Shown here: piece after piece, positions 17,644-25,140 of the stretch | Layout: each line of letters opens with the position of its first letter | Numbering within the stretch: position 1 is the stretch's first letter | Assembly: GCF_000799715.1 (NCBI RefSeq) | Contig: NZ_JUHG01000016.1 | Span: 372,001-436,000 of the forward strand | DNA from: Martinezella rhizogenes | GTDB taxonomy: Bacteria; Pseudomonadota; Alphaproteobacteria; Rhizobiales; Rhizobiaceae | Direction: 5' to 3' | Length of the DNA: 64,000 bases | Program-made: the position numbers and the translations under genes | The notes under the pieces: generated by a model | Seen by the model: the letters and a program-made list of their open reading frames with translations, nothing else | Database searches by the model: none | Told to the model about the DNA's origin: nothing

Positions 17644-18132
17644 TCAGGCGGCCGGTGCCGTGATCGGCATCTTCTTGGCGATACCCCTGTGATCCAGGTG
17701 GTCCAGGCCGAGCAGGAAGTTGATCTGCGGGCGGGCCTTGACGAGATCGTCGATGGAATATTCCATCAGCACGTCGAAGAAAGCGTTGAGCGCCTTGCGC
17801 AGCGCCGAATTCAGGCCACAGCTATCGACCAACGGGCATTCAACGGCACCGTCTTCGAAGCATTCCGCCATGGCGAAGCTATCCTCGGTCACCCGGACGA
17901 CATCGAACAGGCTGATATCGGTCGGCGGCTTGCCCAAGCGCACGCCGCCATTGCGGCCACGCACGGTTTCCACCAGGCCCGCCTTGGTCAGCGGCTGCAG
18001 GATCTTGAACAAAAACAGCTCGGAAACACCATAGGCCTTGGCGATTTCCGGGATGCGGCTCAAGTAGCCTTCGTTGGCGGCGCAATACATGAGCATGCGC
18101 ACTGCGTAGTTAGTCTGCTTGGTCAGGCGCAT
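17644..18132 (-). CDS. rirA: Rrf2-family iron-responsive regulator RirA
   Basis: RirA is the rhizobial iron-sensing repressor that binds an Fe-S cluster and shuts off iron-uptake genes when iron is sufficient. The 162-residue protein starts MRLTKQTNYAVRMLMYCAAN and has the winged helix IPEIAKAYGVSELFLFKILQPL. The three cluster ligands are C91, C99 and C105 in ECFEDGAVECPLVDSC, exactly the Rrf2/RirA spacing. The C-terminus RPQINFLLGLD is also RirA-like. I chose ATG 18132 over an in-frame extension to 18159. An ICE-like palindrome lies 63 bp upstream. Confidence 0.95.
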   Translation of the reverse strand: MRLTKQTNYAVRMLMYCAANEGYLSRIPEIAKAYGVSELFLFKILQPLTKAGLVETVRGRNGGVRLGKPPTDISLFDVVRVTEDSFAMAECFEDGAVECPLVDSCGLNSALRKALNAFFDVLMEYSIDDLVKARPQINFLLGLDHLDHRGIAKKMPITAPAA

Positions 18133-18194
18133 GCCGATCTCCTGGAATCGAAGCCGCAAAGGGCGGGTCGAGAGCTATATAGTGCGTTTCTTAG

Positions 18195-18211
18195 TTTGGA
18201 ACAATTCCAAA
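18195..18211. promoter_or_regulatory. ICE-like (Irr-type) palindrome in the rirA promoter
   Basis: TTTGGAA (18195-18201), CAA, TTCCAAA (18205-18211) is a perfect 7-3-7 palindrome 63 bp upstream of the rirA ATG. It has the layout of the iron control element bound by Irr, usually given as TTTAGAA-N3-TTCTAAA, with one symmetrical change per half. Irr repression of rirA under low iron has been described in Agrobacterium, which makes this reading plausible. Confidence 0.6.
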
Positions 18212-18267
18212 ATATGAAATTTACATTCACGTTATTCCGAGGGAGCAGACCGGATCAAGACCGGTTT

Positions 18268-19365
18268 TCACGGCTGCACCTTTTTGTCTCTAAGCTCTCT
18301 GGCATAGTCGAGGATTGCCTGCTTGCGTTCCGGCGTGCCTGGATGGGTCGACAACATGCTGGTATCGGAGTGATCATCGAGCCTGGTTTCCAGAATATCA
18401 AAGAAACGCGACAGGGCCGTCGGGTCCATGCCAGCCGCCTGCATCAGCTCGACGGAACGACGGTCGGCCTGGGCCTCGGCCGAACGGGAATAGGAAAGCG
18501 CCAGGAGACCGCCGCCCTGGGTCAGCACATCCTGCACGCCGGAACCGACATCGCCGGCAATCAGCATGACAAGACCGGCGACACCGGCGGCGCGATAAAG
18601 CTGGCGGAGACTATGCTTGTACTCGACATGGCCGATCTCGTGGCCGAGAACGGCGGTGATCATTTCGGTATCGCCGCCGGCAAGATCGACCAATTGATCG
18701 GTGAGGACGAGATTGCCGTCCGGCAGCGCGAAGGCATTCGGGCCGATGATACCGCCATCGCGGAAGTTCAGCTTGTAGCGACCGGCGCCGCCTTCGGCCT
18801 GGGCCGCGATCTTTTCGAACCGATCCGAGATGTTCTTACGCCTGTCCTCCGGGAGCTTGCTCGGGCCGAGCGCCGTCTGATCCAGCGTCTTCAGCGTGCC
18901 CGCCGACATGATCTCCGGCACCACCGGCGGCGTCACCAGCACCGCCACCTCCACCAGCCCCGGCAAGGCATAATGATAGATGGCCGATGCCAGCACGATC
19001 GTCGCGACGGCAAAGGCGATCAGGCGCGGGCGGACGATCTCCAGCCGGTGCACGAAACCGCTACGCCCCTCGCCGCGACCATGAAGATAGGTATCGATCG
19101 CGTCATTGTCGCGCGTCTCAAAGAGCGACTCGTTGCCAAAAACAATACGTCGCGGAATCGAGCCGACGCGCGGGCTGATCTCGATGTCGGAGCGGATACC
19201 CCAGGCGAGACGCTTGTCCTTCTCATCGTCCTCGTCCGAGAGCACGGTCAACGAACCGCCGATGTCAGTCAGCCGCGCCGGAACCTCCCGGCTGGAATGC
19301 GGTGGATGCCAGATGCCCGTAGCAATTGTCGTTCCGTCAGAAGCCAAAGTCGAACCCATCGGCAT
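18268..19365 (-). CDS. Membrane-bound M48 family zinc metalloprotease
   Basis: A 365-residue protein with a long N-terminal hydrophilic part, one membrane segment (LIAFAVATIVLASAIYHYALPG, about residues 112-135) and a peptidase M48 domain. The zinc motif HEIGH is at about residue 242 (VLGHEIGHVEYKH), and the third ligand is in the SRSAEAQADRRSVEL stretch. It belongs to the HtpX/Ste24/BepA clan of envelope quality-control proteases. ATG 19365 has GGAG seven bases upstream; it overlaps the end of the DUF898 gene by 29 bp, so translation is likely coupled and the two proteins probably act together at the membrane. Confidence 0.87.
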   Translation of the reverse strand: MPMGSTLASDGTTIATGIWHPPHSSREVPARLTDIGGSLTVLSDEDDEKDKRLAWGIRSDIEISPRVGSIPRRIVFGNESLFETRDNDAIDTYLHGRGEGRSGFVHRLEIVRPRLIAFAVATIVLASAIYHYALPGLVEVAVLVTPPVVPEIMSAGTLKTLDQTALGPSKLPEDRRKNISDRFEKIAAQAEGGAGRYKLNFRDGGIIGPNAFALPDGNLVLTDQLVDLAGGDTEMITAVLGHEIGHVEYKHSLRQLYRAAGVAGLVMLIAGDVGSGVQDVLTQGGGLLALSYSRSAEAQADRRSVELMQAAGMDPTALSRFFDILETRLDDHSDTSMLSTHPGTPERKQAILDYARELRDKKVQP

Positions 19366-20398
19366 CGAGATACTCCGCGCTGATGACCCCGCCGGTCGAG
19401 CGAACCTGATCAAAGACCTCACCAATTTCGCCATCAAGGCTGATCGCCGTGTGCTCAGCCAAATAACGCTGGATCTGCACTGCCGCCCAAGGACGCATCA
19501 GACCAAGCGTCAGAAGGGTGAGCACCGTGTTGACGATCACGATCCAGATATATTGGCGACGACCGAGATTGCTGCGGAGCTGATGGCGATGATCGATCAT
19601 GGCTGCCGACCAGACGATGTTGCGGATGGTTACTCGATAATAGAGGCCGGCGAACATATAGGCGATCAAACCAAGGCCAATCACGAAATAGCCAACAACT
19701 ATCTCCGTCGAGCTTACTACGACTTTCTCGAAAATACCCGAAACACCGACAACGACACCGATGACCAGGCCACATCCGAGGGCGATCGCGATCATGGCGC
19801 CGAACGCCTTGTAGATCGCGCCCAATCGTGGCTCCGTCGAGAACGGCCGATCGCCGTAACGCAGGTTGTCGAAAACATACTTGTAGAACCAGCGACTTGC
19901 CACCGGGGACAGCAGGCCGATCGATATCACCGTTATCAAGGTCCCGAGGAAGATTGCCTTGAATGCGCCGCCATAGGTCCCGACGAAATCGAAACGCACA
20001 TTGCGATAGCTTGTCACACGCGCATTGAATTTCAGACTGCGCATGAGAAACCACGGAAATATCACCAACATCACCGGCCAGATCGCGAGAACCGCCAATG
20101 GCGCTATATGCGAAAGAACATTCAGTGCGATAAGAAACCCGAAGACGATCAGCCGGCCGATGAAAATCTGTTTGCCCTTGGCATGATATTCGAAGGTCTG
20201 TCCGAGCAGAACAGTGTTGCCGTAGAAATATCTGTTGCGTCGCACCTTGGCCCAGGCCGAATAGATGCCAAGCGTGACGATCGTCAGCAGGATGTTGACG
20301 ATCCAGATGCCGAAATACTCCTTGGCGCTGCCGGTAAATGAGGCGCGCTGAAAAAAATGTTTATTGCCAATAGGGTAATGCTGCTCGGCGACTGCCAT
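19337..20398 (-). CDS. DUF898 (YjgN-like) polytopic membrane protein
   Basis: A 353-residue inner-membrane protein of the DUF898 family. The first unit FTGSAKEYFGIWIVNILLTIVTLGIYSAWAKVRR is the family signature, and a related unit appears near the C-terminus (YIWIVIVNTVLTLLTLGLMRPWA), showing the internal repetition of this family. About seven hydrophobic segments are visible. The biochemical role is unknown. The 3' end overlaps the M48 protease gene, a pairing that also suggests envelope protein turnover. A perfect inverted repeat lies 73 bp upstream of the start. Confidence 0.85.
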   Translation of the reverse strand: MAVAEQHYPIGNKHFFQRASFTGSAKEYFGIWIVNILLTIVTLGIYSAWAKVRRNRYFYGNTVLLGQTFEYHAKGKQIFIGRLIVFGFLIALNVLSHIAPLAVLAIWPVMLVIFPWFLMRSLKFNARVTSYRNVRFDFVGTYGGAFKAIFLGTLITVISIGLLSPVASRWFYKYVFDNLRYGDRPFSTEPRLGAIYKAFGAMIAIALGCGLVIGVVVGVSGIFEKVVVSSTEIVVGYFVIGLGLIAYMFAGLYYRVTIRNIVWSAAMIDHRHQLRSNLGRRQYIWIVIVNTVLTLLTLGLMRPWAAVQIQRYLAEHTAISLDGEIGEVFDQVRSTGGVISAEYLDADGFDFGF

Positions 20399-20470
20399 GT
20401 TTCCCTGCCCCCACTATGGTCGTCTCCGGGCTGCTTGCGGAAAGAGTCCGAAACGATTGCCAACCACGTC

Positions 20471-20503
20471 GGTACACCTGAATCTTGCGCCATCAGGTGT
20501 ACC
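20471..20503. promoter_or_regulatory. Perfect 11-bp inverted repeat upstream of DUF898/M48 genes
   Basis: GGTACACCTGA (20471-20481) and TCAGGTGTACC (20493-20503) are exact inverted copies with an 11-base spacer, so the half-site centres are 22 bp apart, two helical turns. No T-run follows. It is placed as an operator for the DUF898-M48 unit. No other gene is visible in the 262-bp gap 20399-20660. Confidence 0.5.
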
Positions 20504-20660
20504 AATGAGTACGAAACTCGCCTCATTGTTGTATTTGAGAGCAGGAAATTCGGCGGCAGGCAATGGGAAAATCAGGAACCGGAATGTGCAATGCCGCCAT
20601 GCCGCAACTCAGGCCGGGACTGCGGCCACAAAGCCACACCCAAAGCCCGTCTCACAGCAC

Positions 20661-21008
20661 TCACGGCACCGAAATCCAGACCGCCATCTCGCAACCGCCC
20701 GGCTCACGGAAGTGAAAGCGCCGGCCGCCCGGGAAATCGAAGGCGGGGCGCGTCACCACGCCGCCGGCGAATTCGACAGCACGCTGCGCCGCTTCGAGAT
20801 CCGTCGTGCGCACGACCGGTAGCGGCGCGCCGGCGGCGTCCCCCGCATCGCCATCGATCCCGGCGTCGATGCCAGCAGCCTCGATGGCATGATAAGTCGG
20901 CCCGTAGCTGACGAAGCTCCAGTGAAAAGCCTCCTCGAAAAAGCGACGGGTCTTCAGCGCATCTGTTGATGGGAATTCGAGATAGTCGATCTGATAGGTT
21001 GCGGGCAT
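20661..21008 (-). CDS. VOC family protein
   Basis: A 115-residue single-domain VOC protein. It opens YQIDYLEFPSTDALKTRRFFEEAFHW and ends GRRFHFREPGGCEMAVWISVP, the first and last conserved units of the fold. The ATG at 21008 has GGAGGATG upstream. No partner gene is adjacent on the same strand apart from DUF898 262 bp downstream. The substrate is unknown. The segment SYGPTYHAIEAAGIDAGIDG is typical of small VOC proteins annotated as lyases or dioxygenases without assay. Confidence 0.8.
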   Translation of the reverse strand: MPATYQIDYLEFPSTDALKTRRFFEEAFHWSFVSYGPTYHAIEAAGIDAGIDGDAGDAAGAPLPVVRTTDLEAAQRAVEFAGGVVTRPAFDFPGGRRFHFREPGGCEMAVWISVP

Positions 21009-21091
21009 CGCAACATCCTCCAATTGTTCTTGTTTTGTTCTAGTGCAAAACATATGTTCCGGCAAGATGACGGCGCCAGAAATAACCGCAA

Positions 21092-21127
21092 TAAAAAACC
21101 GCCGCCCGATTCAACATCGGGCGGCGG
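21092..21127 (-). terminator. Rho-independent terminator of mmsA
   Basis: Arms 21099-21110 and 21116-21127 form a 12-bp GC-rich stem with a 5-base loop. On the minus strand it is followed by six T residues (21098-21093). It lies 26 bp after the mmsA stop. Confidence 0.85.
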
Positions 21128-21153
21128 CGGATTTCAAGAGAGATCGACGCAGA

Positions 21154-22650
21154 TCACTTCATCGTCGGCATGACGAATTCAGCGCCGTCCTTGATGCCGG
21201 ACGGCCAGCGGGCGGTGATCGTCTTGGTGCGGGTCCAGAACTTGATCGAGTCCGTGCCGTGCTGGTTGAGGTCGCCGAAGCTGGAGGCCTTCCAGCCGCC
21301 GAAGGAATGATAGGCGAGCGGAACCGGGATCGGAACGTTGACGCCGATCATGCCGATGTTGATGCGCGAGGCGAAATCGCGGGCTGCGTCGCCGTCACGG
21401 GTATAGATGGCAACGCCGTTGCCATATTCGTGCTTCATCGGCAGCTCGAGCGCGTCTTCATAATTCTTGGCGCGGACGACCGAGAGAACCGGTCCGAAAA
21501 TCTCGGCCTTGTAGATATCCATGTCCGCCGTGACGTTATCGAACAGGCTGCCGCCGACGAAATAGCCGTCCTCGTAACCTTGCAGCTTGAAGCCGCGGCC
21601 GTCGACGAGGAGCTTGGCGCCCTCTTCGACACCGCGATCGATCAGGCCGTTGATACGATTATAGGCGTCCTTGGTGATGACCGGACCCATGTCGGCCTTG
21701 TCGTCGGTATAGGGACCGATGCGCAGCGACTCGATCTTCGGGATCAGCTTTTCGACCAGGCGGTTGGCCGTGTCTTCGCCGACCGGGACGGCGACGGAGA
21801 TCGCCATGCAGCGCTCGCCGGCGGAACCATAGCCCGCGCCCATCAGGGCGTTGACGGCCTGGTCCAGATCGGCGTCCGGCATGATGATCATGTGGTTCTT
21901 GGCGCCGCCGAAGCACTGTGCGCGCTTGCCGTTCGCGGCAGCCGTGCCGTAGACGTAGCGGGCGATGGGCGTCGAGCCGACGAAGGAGATGGCGCCGATA
22001 TCCGGGTCTGTCAGGATGGCGTCGACCGCAGCCTTGTCGCCGTTGACGACGTTGAGGATGCCGGCAGGCAGGCCGGCTTCGATCATCAGTTCGGCAAGTC
22101 GGATCGGCAGAGAGGGATCACGCTCGGAGGGCTTCAGGATAAAGGCGTTGCCGCAGGCGATTGCTGGCGCAAACATCCACATCGGGATCATGCCCGGGAA
22201 GTTGAACGGCGTGATGCCGGCGCCGATGCCAACCGGCTGGCGGATGGAATACATGTCGATCGCCGGGCCGGCGCCTTCGGTGAACTCGCCCTTCGAAAGG
22301 TGCGGAATGCCGCAGACGAATTCGCAAACTTCCAGGCCGCGAATGACATCGCCCTTGGCATCGTCGATCGTCTTGCCGTGCTCCTTGGAGAGCATGAGCG
22401 CCAGCTCATCCATATGCTTGTTCAGCAGCTCGACGAACTTGAAGAAGACGCGGGCGCGGCGCTGCGGATTGGTAGCGCCCCATTTTGGCTGCGCTGCCTT
22501 GGCATTTTCGACGGCGGCGCGGATTTCCTCGACGCTGGCGAGCGCTACCGTCGACTGAACTTCGCCGGTTGCCGGATTATAGACGTTGGCTGTGCGTCCG
22601 CTGGTGCCGGCGACGTGTTTGCCGCCGATAAAATGACCGATCTCATGCAT
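21154..22650 (-). CDS. mmsA: CoA-acylating methylmalonate-semialdehyde dehydrogenase
   Basis: It oxidises methylmalonate semialdehyde and malonate semialdehyde to propionyl-CoA and acetyl-CoA, in valine, beta-alanine and myo-inositol breakdown. The protein has 498 residues. The aldehyde dehydrogenase core has the NAD region ITPFNFPGMIPMWM, then FVGSTPIARYVYG and the catalytic cysteine in GSAGERCMAISVAVPVG. QRCAQ-type features of MmsA (KRAQCFGGAKNHMIIMPDAD) distinguish it from simple aldehyde dehydrogenases. ATG 22650 has GAGGAGG upstream. It is divergent from a LysR regulator. The S. meliloti counterpart is also called iolA. Confidence 0.93.
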   Translation of the reverse strand: MHEIGHFIGGKHVAGTSGRTANVYNPATGEVQSTVALASVEEIRAAVENAKAAQPKWGATNPQRRARVFFKFVELLNKHMDELALMLSKEHGKTIDDAKGDVIRGLEVCEFVCGIPHLSKGEFTEGAGPAIDMYSIRQPVGIGAGITPFNFPGMIPMWMFAPAIACGNAFILKPSERDPSLPIRLAELMIEAGLPAGILNVVNGDKAAVDAILTDPDIGAISFVGSTPIARYVYGTAAANGKRAQCFGGAKNHMIIMPDADLDQAVNALMGAGYGSAGERCMAISVAVPVGEDTANRLVEKLIPKIESLRIGPYTDDKADMGPVITKDAYNRINGLIDRGVEEGAKLLVDGRGFKLQGYEDGYFVGGSLFDNVTADMDIYKAEIFGPVLSVVRAKNYEDALELPMKHEYGNGVAIYTRDGDAARDFASRINIGMIGVNVPIPVPLAYHSFGGWKASSFGDLNQHGTDSIKFWTRTKTITARWPSGIKDGAEFVMPTMK

Positions 22651-22697
22651 GGATGTGCCTCCTCGTTTTCTTGGATGAATGCAGGATCGCACTTCAA

Positions 22698-22763
22698 TTT
22701 GCACAAATCAATGCGCTGTTATAAGCAACCGTTGTGCAAAAATTAAAGTCCTAGGTGTGCAAA
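22698..22763. promoter_or_regulatory. Three TGTGCAAA half-sites between mmsA and lysR
   Basis: TTTGCACAA (22698-22706) and TTGTGCAAA (22732-22740) are inverted copies with a 25-base spacer, and TGTGCAAA recurs at 22756-22763 touching the lysR start codon. A pair of spaced half-sites plus a third site is the usual layout for LysR binding between divergent genes. The motif is not a standard T-N11-A match, so this is inferred from repetition and position. Confidence 0.5.
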
Positions 22764-23644
22764 TGGATTGGGATGACGTCCGTATGTTCCTCGCCGTCGC
22801 CCGCACGGGACAGATCCTGGCGGCCTCGAAGCGGCTTGGGGTCAACCATGCGACGCTGTCGCGGCGGGTGACGACACTGGAGGAACGGCTGAAGACTCGG
22901 CTGCTGGTGCGCCGCACCAATGGCTGCGAACTGACGGCCGAGGGCGAAATCTTCCTGCATGCCGCCGAGCGCATGGAAACCGAGATGCTGCGCGCCCAGG
23001 CAAGCGTCGGCCATCTCGACAGCGCCATTACCGGCACGGTGCGCATCGGCGCTCCGGATGGTTTCGGCGTCTCTTTCCTCGCCCCGCGCCTGGGACGGCT
23101 GATCGCGCGATATCCGGAGCTGCGGATTCAGCTCGTGCCCGTTCCCCGCTCCTTCTCGCTGTCGCAGCGCGAGGCCGATATCGCCATTACGCTTGAGCGC
23201 CCCGAACAGGGCCGGCTGGTCTCCTCCAAGCTGACGGACTACACGCTTGGCCTCTATGCCTCGAACGCCTATCTCGACAAGGCCGGCCTGCCCGACAGCG
23301 TCGAAGCGCTGAAACTGTATCCGCGCATCGGCTATGTCGAAGATCTGATCTTCACCGCCTCCTTGAACTTTTCCGGCGAGATCATGCGCAGCTGGGATGC
23401 CTCCTTCGAAATATCCACCTCCATCGGCCAAACGGAAGCCGTGCGCTCCGGCGCCGGCATCGGTATCCTGCACGACTATATCGCCCGGCAATATCCGGAA
23501 CTGACCCGCATCCTGCCCGATATCTCGATCAAACGCGCCTACTGGACCACCTACCACGAGAGCGCCCGCGATCTCGTGCGGGTTCGCACCGTCGCCGACT
23601 TTCTGCAAGAGCTGGTGAGCGAAGAGCGGCGGATGTTTTTGTGA
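22763..23644 (+). CDS. LysR-family regulator, probable activator or repressor of mmsA
   Basis: A 293-residue LysR protein. The N-terminal helix-turn-helix is MFLAVARTGQILAASKRLGVNHATLSRRVTTLEERLKTRLL. The effector domain begins VRIGAPDGFGVSFLAPRLGR. The ATG at 22763 starts the family-typical MDWDDVRMFLAVA; the frame is open further upstream but would run through the intergenic region. Divergence from mmsA with 112 bp between starts indicates control of that gene, perhaps by a semialdehyde or amino acid. The three repeated half-sites support this. Confidence 0.88.
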   Translation: MDWDDVRMFLAVARTGQILAASKRLGVNHATLSRRVTTLEERLKTRLLVRRTNGCELTAEGEIFLHAAERMETEMLRAQASVGHLDSAITGTVRIGAPDGFGVSFLAPRLGRLIARYPELRIQLVPVPRSFSLSQREADIAITLERPEQGRLVSSKLTDYTLGLYASNAYLDKAGLPDSVEALKLYPRIGYVEDLIFTASLNFSGEIMRSWDASFEISTSIGQTEAVRSGAGIGILHDYIARQYPELTRILPDISIKRAYWTTYHESARDLVRVRTVADFLQELVSEERRMFL

Positions 23645-23647
23645 ACG

Positions 23648-23818
23648 TCACGCCCGGCCCAGTGCATGCTTCGGCGGCTCCTCGTTCTCATCGGGATTGG
23701 GCACGGGAATTTCATCCGGCAAGCTGTCCGGATCCGGCTCTTCAATCGGTGGCTTCGGGATCCAGCCGGGATCGGGCATCGGTGGTGTCTCGGGTATGGG
23801 CTCGCGTGGCACGGACAT
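23648..23818 (-). CDS. Small proline/glutamate-rich protein, 56 residues
   Basis: A short open frame starting MSVPREPIPETPPMPDPGW and ending EEPPKHALGRA. Fifteen or more of its 56 residues are proline and many others are Asp or Glu, so it is acidic and probably disordered. The ATG at 23818 is preceded by GGAAGGAATTGGC, a good ribosome site. It is convergent with the LysR gene, with stop codons three bases apart. Small Pro-rich proteins of this kind are common as hypothetical genes in rhizobia; I know no function for them. Confidence 0.6.
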   Translation of the reverse strand: MSVPREPIPETPPMPDPGWIPKPPIEEPDPDSLPDEIPVPNPDENEEPPKHALGRA

Positions 23819-23962
23819 GCCAATTCCTTCCGTCCAGTTGCTGATACTGGCTAACGGTCGGGAGCAAGCAGGGTTCCCGGAGAAATGTCGCCGACGGTTT
23901 GAACGAGGCTGGACAAGGGGCAGCCTTGGCCTAGTATCTTAGGAGGATCTCAGGGAGCGAAA

Positions 23963-24112
23963 ATGATGGCTGAGAAAAAGAAAACGAAGCAGGCCGAGAA
24001 AGAGCACAAGGAGCAGGACGACTATCTCGAGGAGGCGCTCGAGGAAACCTTTCCCGCAAGTGATCCGATCTCGCCGGGGCATGTCGTCAAGAAGCCCGAA
24101 GACAAGAAATAG
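23963..24112 (+). CDS. Small charged protein, 49 residues, with EETFPASDPIS motif
   Basis: The frame starts with two ATG codons and reads MMAEKKKTKQAEKEHKEQ, then DDYLEEALEETFPASDPISP and a Lys-rich end. GGGAG lies five bases upstream. The motif LEETFPASDP(I/P)S occurs in many short proteobacterial hypothetical proteins, which supports it as a real gene. The first half is a highly charged helix. No function is known to me. It stands alone between the Pro-rich gene and tRNA-His. Confidence 0.65.
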   Translation: MMAEKKKTKQAEKEHKEQDDYLEEALEETFPASDPISPGHVVKKPEDKK

Positions 24113-24165
24113 CCCACGGCCCGAGCCGGGAAGCTATGATGTCTAGTTCTATCAAAGAGTGGGAA

Positions 24166-24242
24166 TGGTACGGTTGGGGGGTCTCGAACCTCCGACCTCA
24201 GGTGCCACAAACCTGCGCTCTAACCAACTGAGCTACAACCGC
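24166..24242 (-). tRNA. tRNA-His (anticodon GTG)
   Basis: Read on the minus strand, acceptor arms GCGGTTG and CAACCGT pair with a G1:U72 wobble, then A73 and an encoded CCA. The anticodon stem is CAGGT/ACCTG around TTGTGGC, giving GTG. There is no encoded G-1 and the discriminator is A73, the pattern known for many alphaproteobacterial tRNA-His genes. The T-stem GGAGG/CCCCC contains one A:C mismatch. The T-loop TTCGAGA is normal. Confidence 0.95.
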
Positions 24243-24400
24243 ACATGCCCGCGTCGCCGCGAACGGGGGTGACATACGAGGAGTTTGAAATTATTTCAAG
24301 TCCTATCTCCCCGCAATATGAAAAAGCTGGGCATGATACCCAATTCTTACGCGCTGCGCCCTTAGATGACGGCACGAAGGCCGCCATCGCCCTGAATCAG

Positions 24401-24443
24401 AAACGTCCCGCCTTCAGAGCTTTCACCTGAAAACGGGACGTTT
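24401..24443 (-). terminator. Stem-loop terminator after the phasin gene
   Basis: AAACGTCCCG (24401-24410) and CGGGACGTTT (24434-24443) are exact inverted copies. A second inner pair TTCAG/CTGAA extends the stem beyond a 2x2 internal loop. It lies 25 bp after the phasin stop. Only three Ts follow on the minus strand, while TTTT follows on the plus strand. Confidence 0.65.
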
Positions 24444-24467
24444 TGGCCTTGGGAGGCATTTTGGGTA

Positions 24468-24917
24468 TCAAGCTGCCTTGAAGGTGGACATGGCCTTTTC
24501 AGCCGCATCCTTGGCCGGCTTTGCCAGCTTTTCGGCAACCTGCTTGGTGGTTTCCTGAATGGACTTGGCCTGCTCGACGGTCACTTCAGCCTGCTTGCGG
24601 ATGAAGGAGGTCTGCAGTTCGAAGAGTTCAGCGACGGACTTGACGCGAAGCAGGGCTTCCATGTGCGCGAGCGAGCTTTCGGCATTGGTGCGCAGCGCGT
24701 CGATGGCCTTGAGGCCGATCTCCACGGAGCCAGCCTGGGCGGTCTGCACGGTGGCTTCAACGGTCTTGCCGGCTTCTTCAGCGGCGGTCTTCATCTTGGC
24801 GAAGGCTTCCTTGGACTGGGCCGCGCCCTTTTCCGCGAAGTCGCGGAAGGATTCGGAGAGCTTGGAAGGGTCGAATGCAGCCGTTGAAAAAACGTCGTCT
24901 TTCTTTACAGTAGCCAT
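24468..24917 (-). CDS. phaP: Phasin (polyhydroxybutyrate granule-associated protein)
   Basis: A 149-residue amphipathic protein of the phasin_2 family that coats polyhydroxybutyrate granules. The pattern FDPSKLSESFRDFAEKGAAQSKEAFAKMK and the long Ala/Glu/Lys helices (VTVEQAKSIQETTKQVAEKLAKPAKDAAEKAM) are typical. It has no signal peptide or membrane segment. ATG 24917 has AGGAGCG upstream. Two PhaR-type boxes lie 78-107 bp before the start, so it is probably induced when polymer is present. In S. meliloti a phasin gene also lies beside cbrA. Confidence 0.9.
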   Translation of the reverse strand: MATVKKDDVFSTAAFDPSKLSESFRDFAEKGAAQSKEAFAKMKTAAEEAGKTVEATVQTAQAGSVEIGLKAIDALRTNAESSLAHMEALLRVKSVAELFELQTSFIRKQAEVTVEQAKSIQETTKQVAEKLAKPAKDAAEKAMSTFKAA

Positions 24918-24994
24918 GATAACGCTCCTAATATGGGCCCTCCTCCGAGCGCCCTTCGTGAAGGTGAGTGAGGCTTATATAATATAGATTATTG

Positions 24995-25024
24995 TGCAGT
25001 GCAACATAATTGTGCGACGCACAA
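24995..25024. promoter_or_regulatory. Two PhaR-type boxes upstream of the phasin gene
   Basis: TGCGACGCACAA (25013-25024) fits the PhaR consensus reported for Bradyrhizobium, TGCRNYGCASMA as I recall it, at every position. TGCAGTGCAACA (24995-25006) fits at all but one. The first also forms the perfect palindrome TTGTGCG-A-CGCACAA (25010-25024). Repression of phasin by PhaR until granules sequester it is the known model. Confidence 0.6.
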
Positions 25025-25140
25025 CGCGTTAACCCTGCCAGCCGAAAAACTGGCCGTTCGCTGGACCTGAAACCGGGGTGCCGGTATTAATAAAGCGTTA
25101 AAGCAAGAGAGGCGGTCACGCCCGCAAAGCAGGTTGGAAC

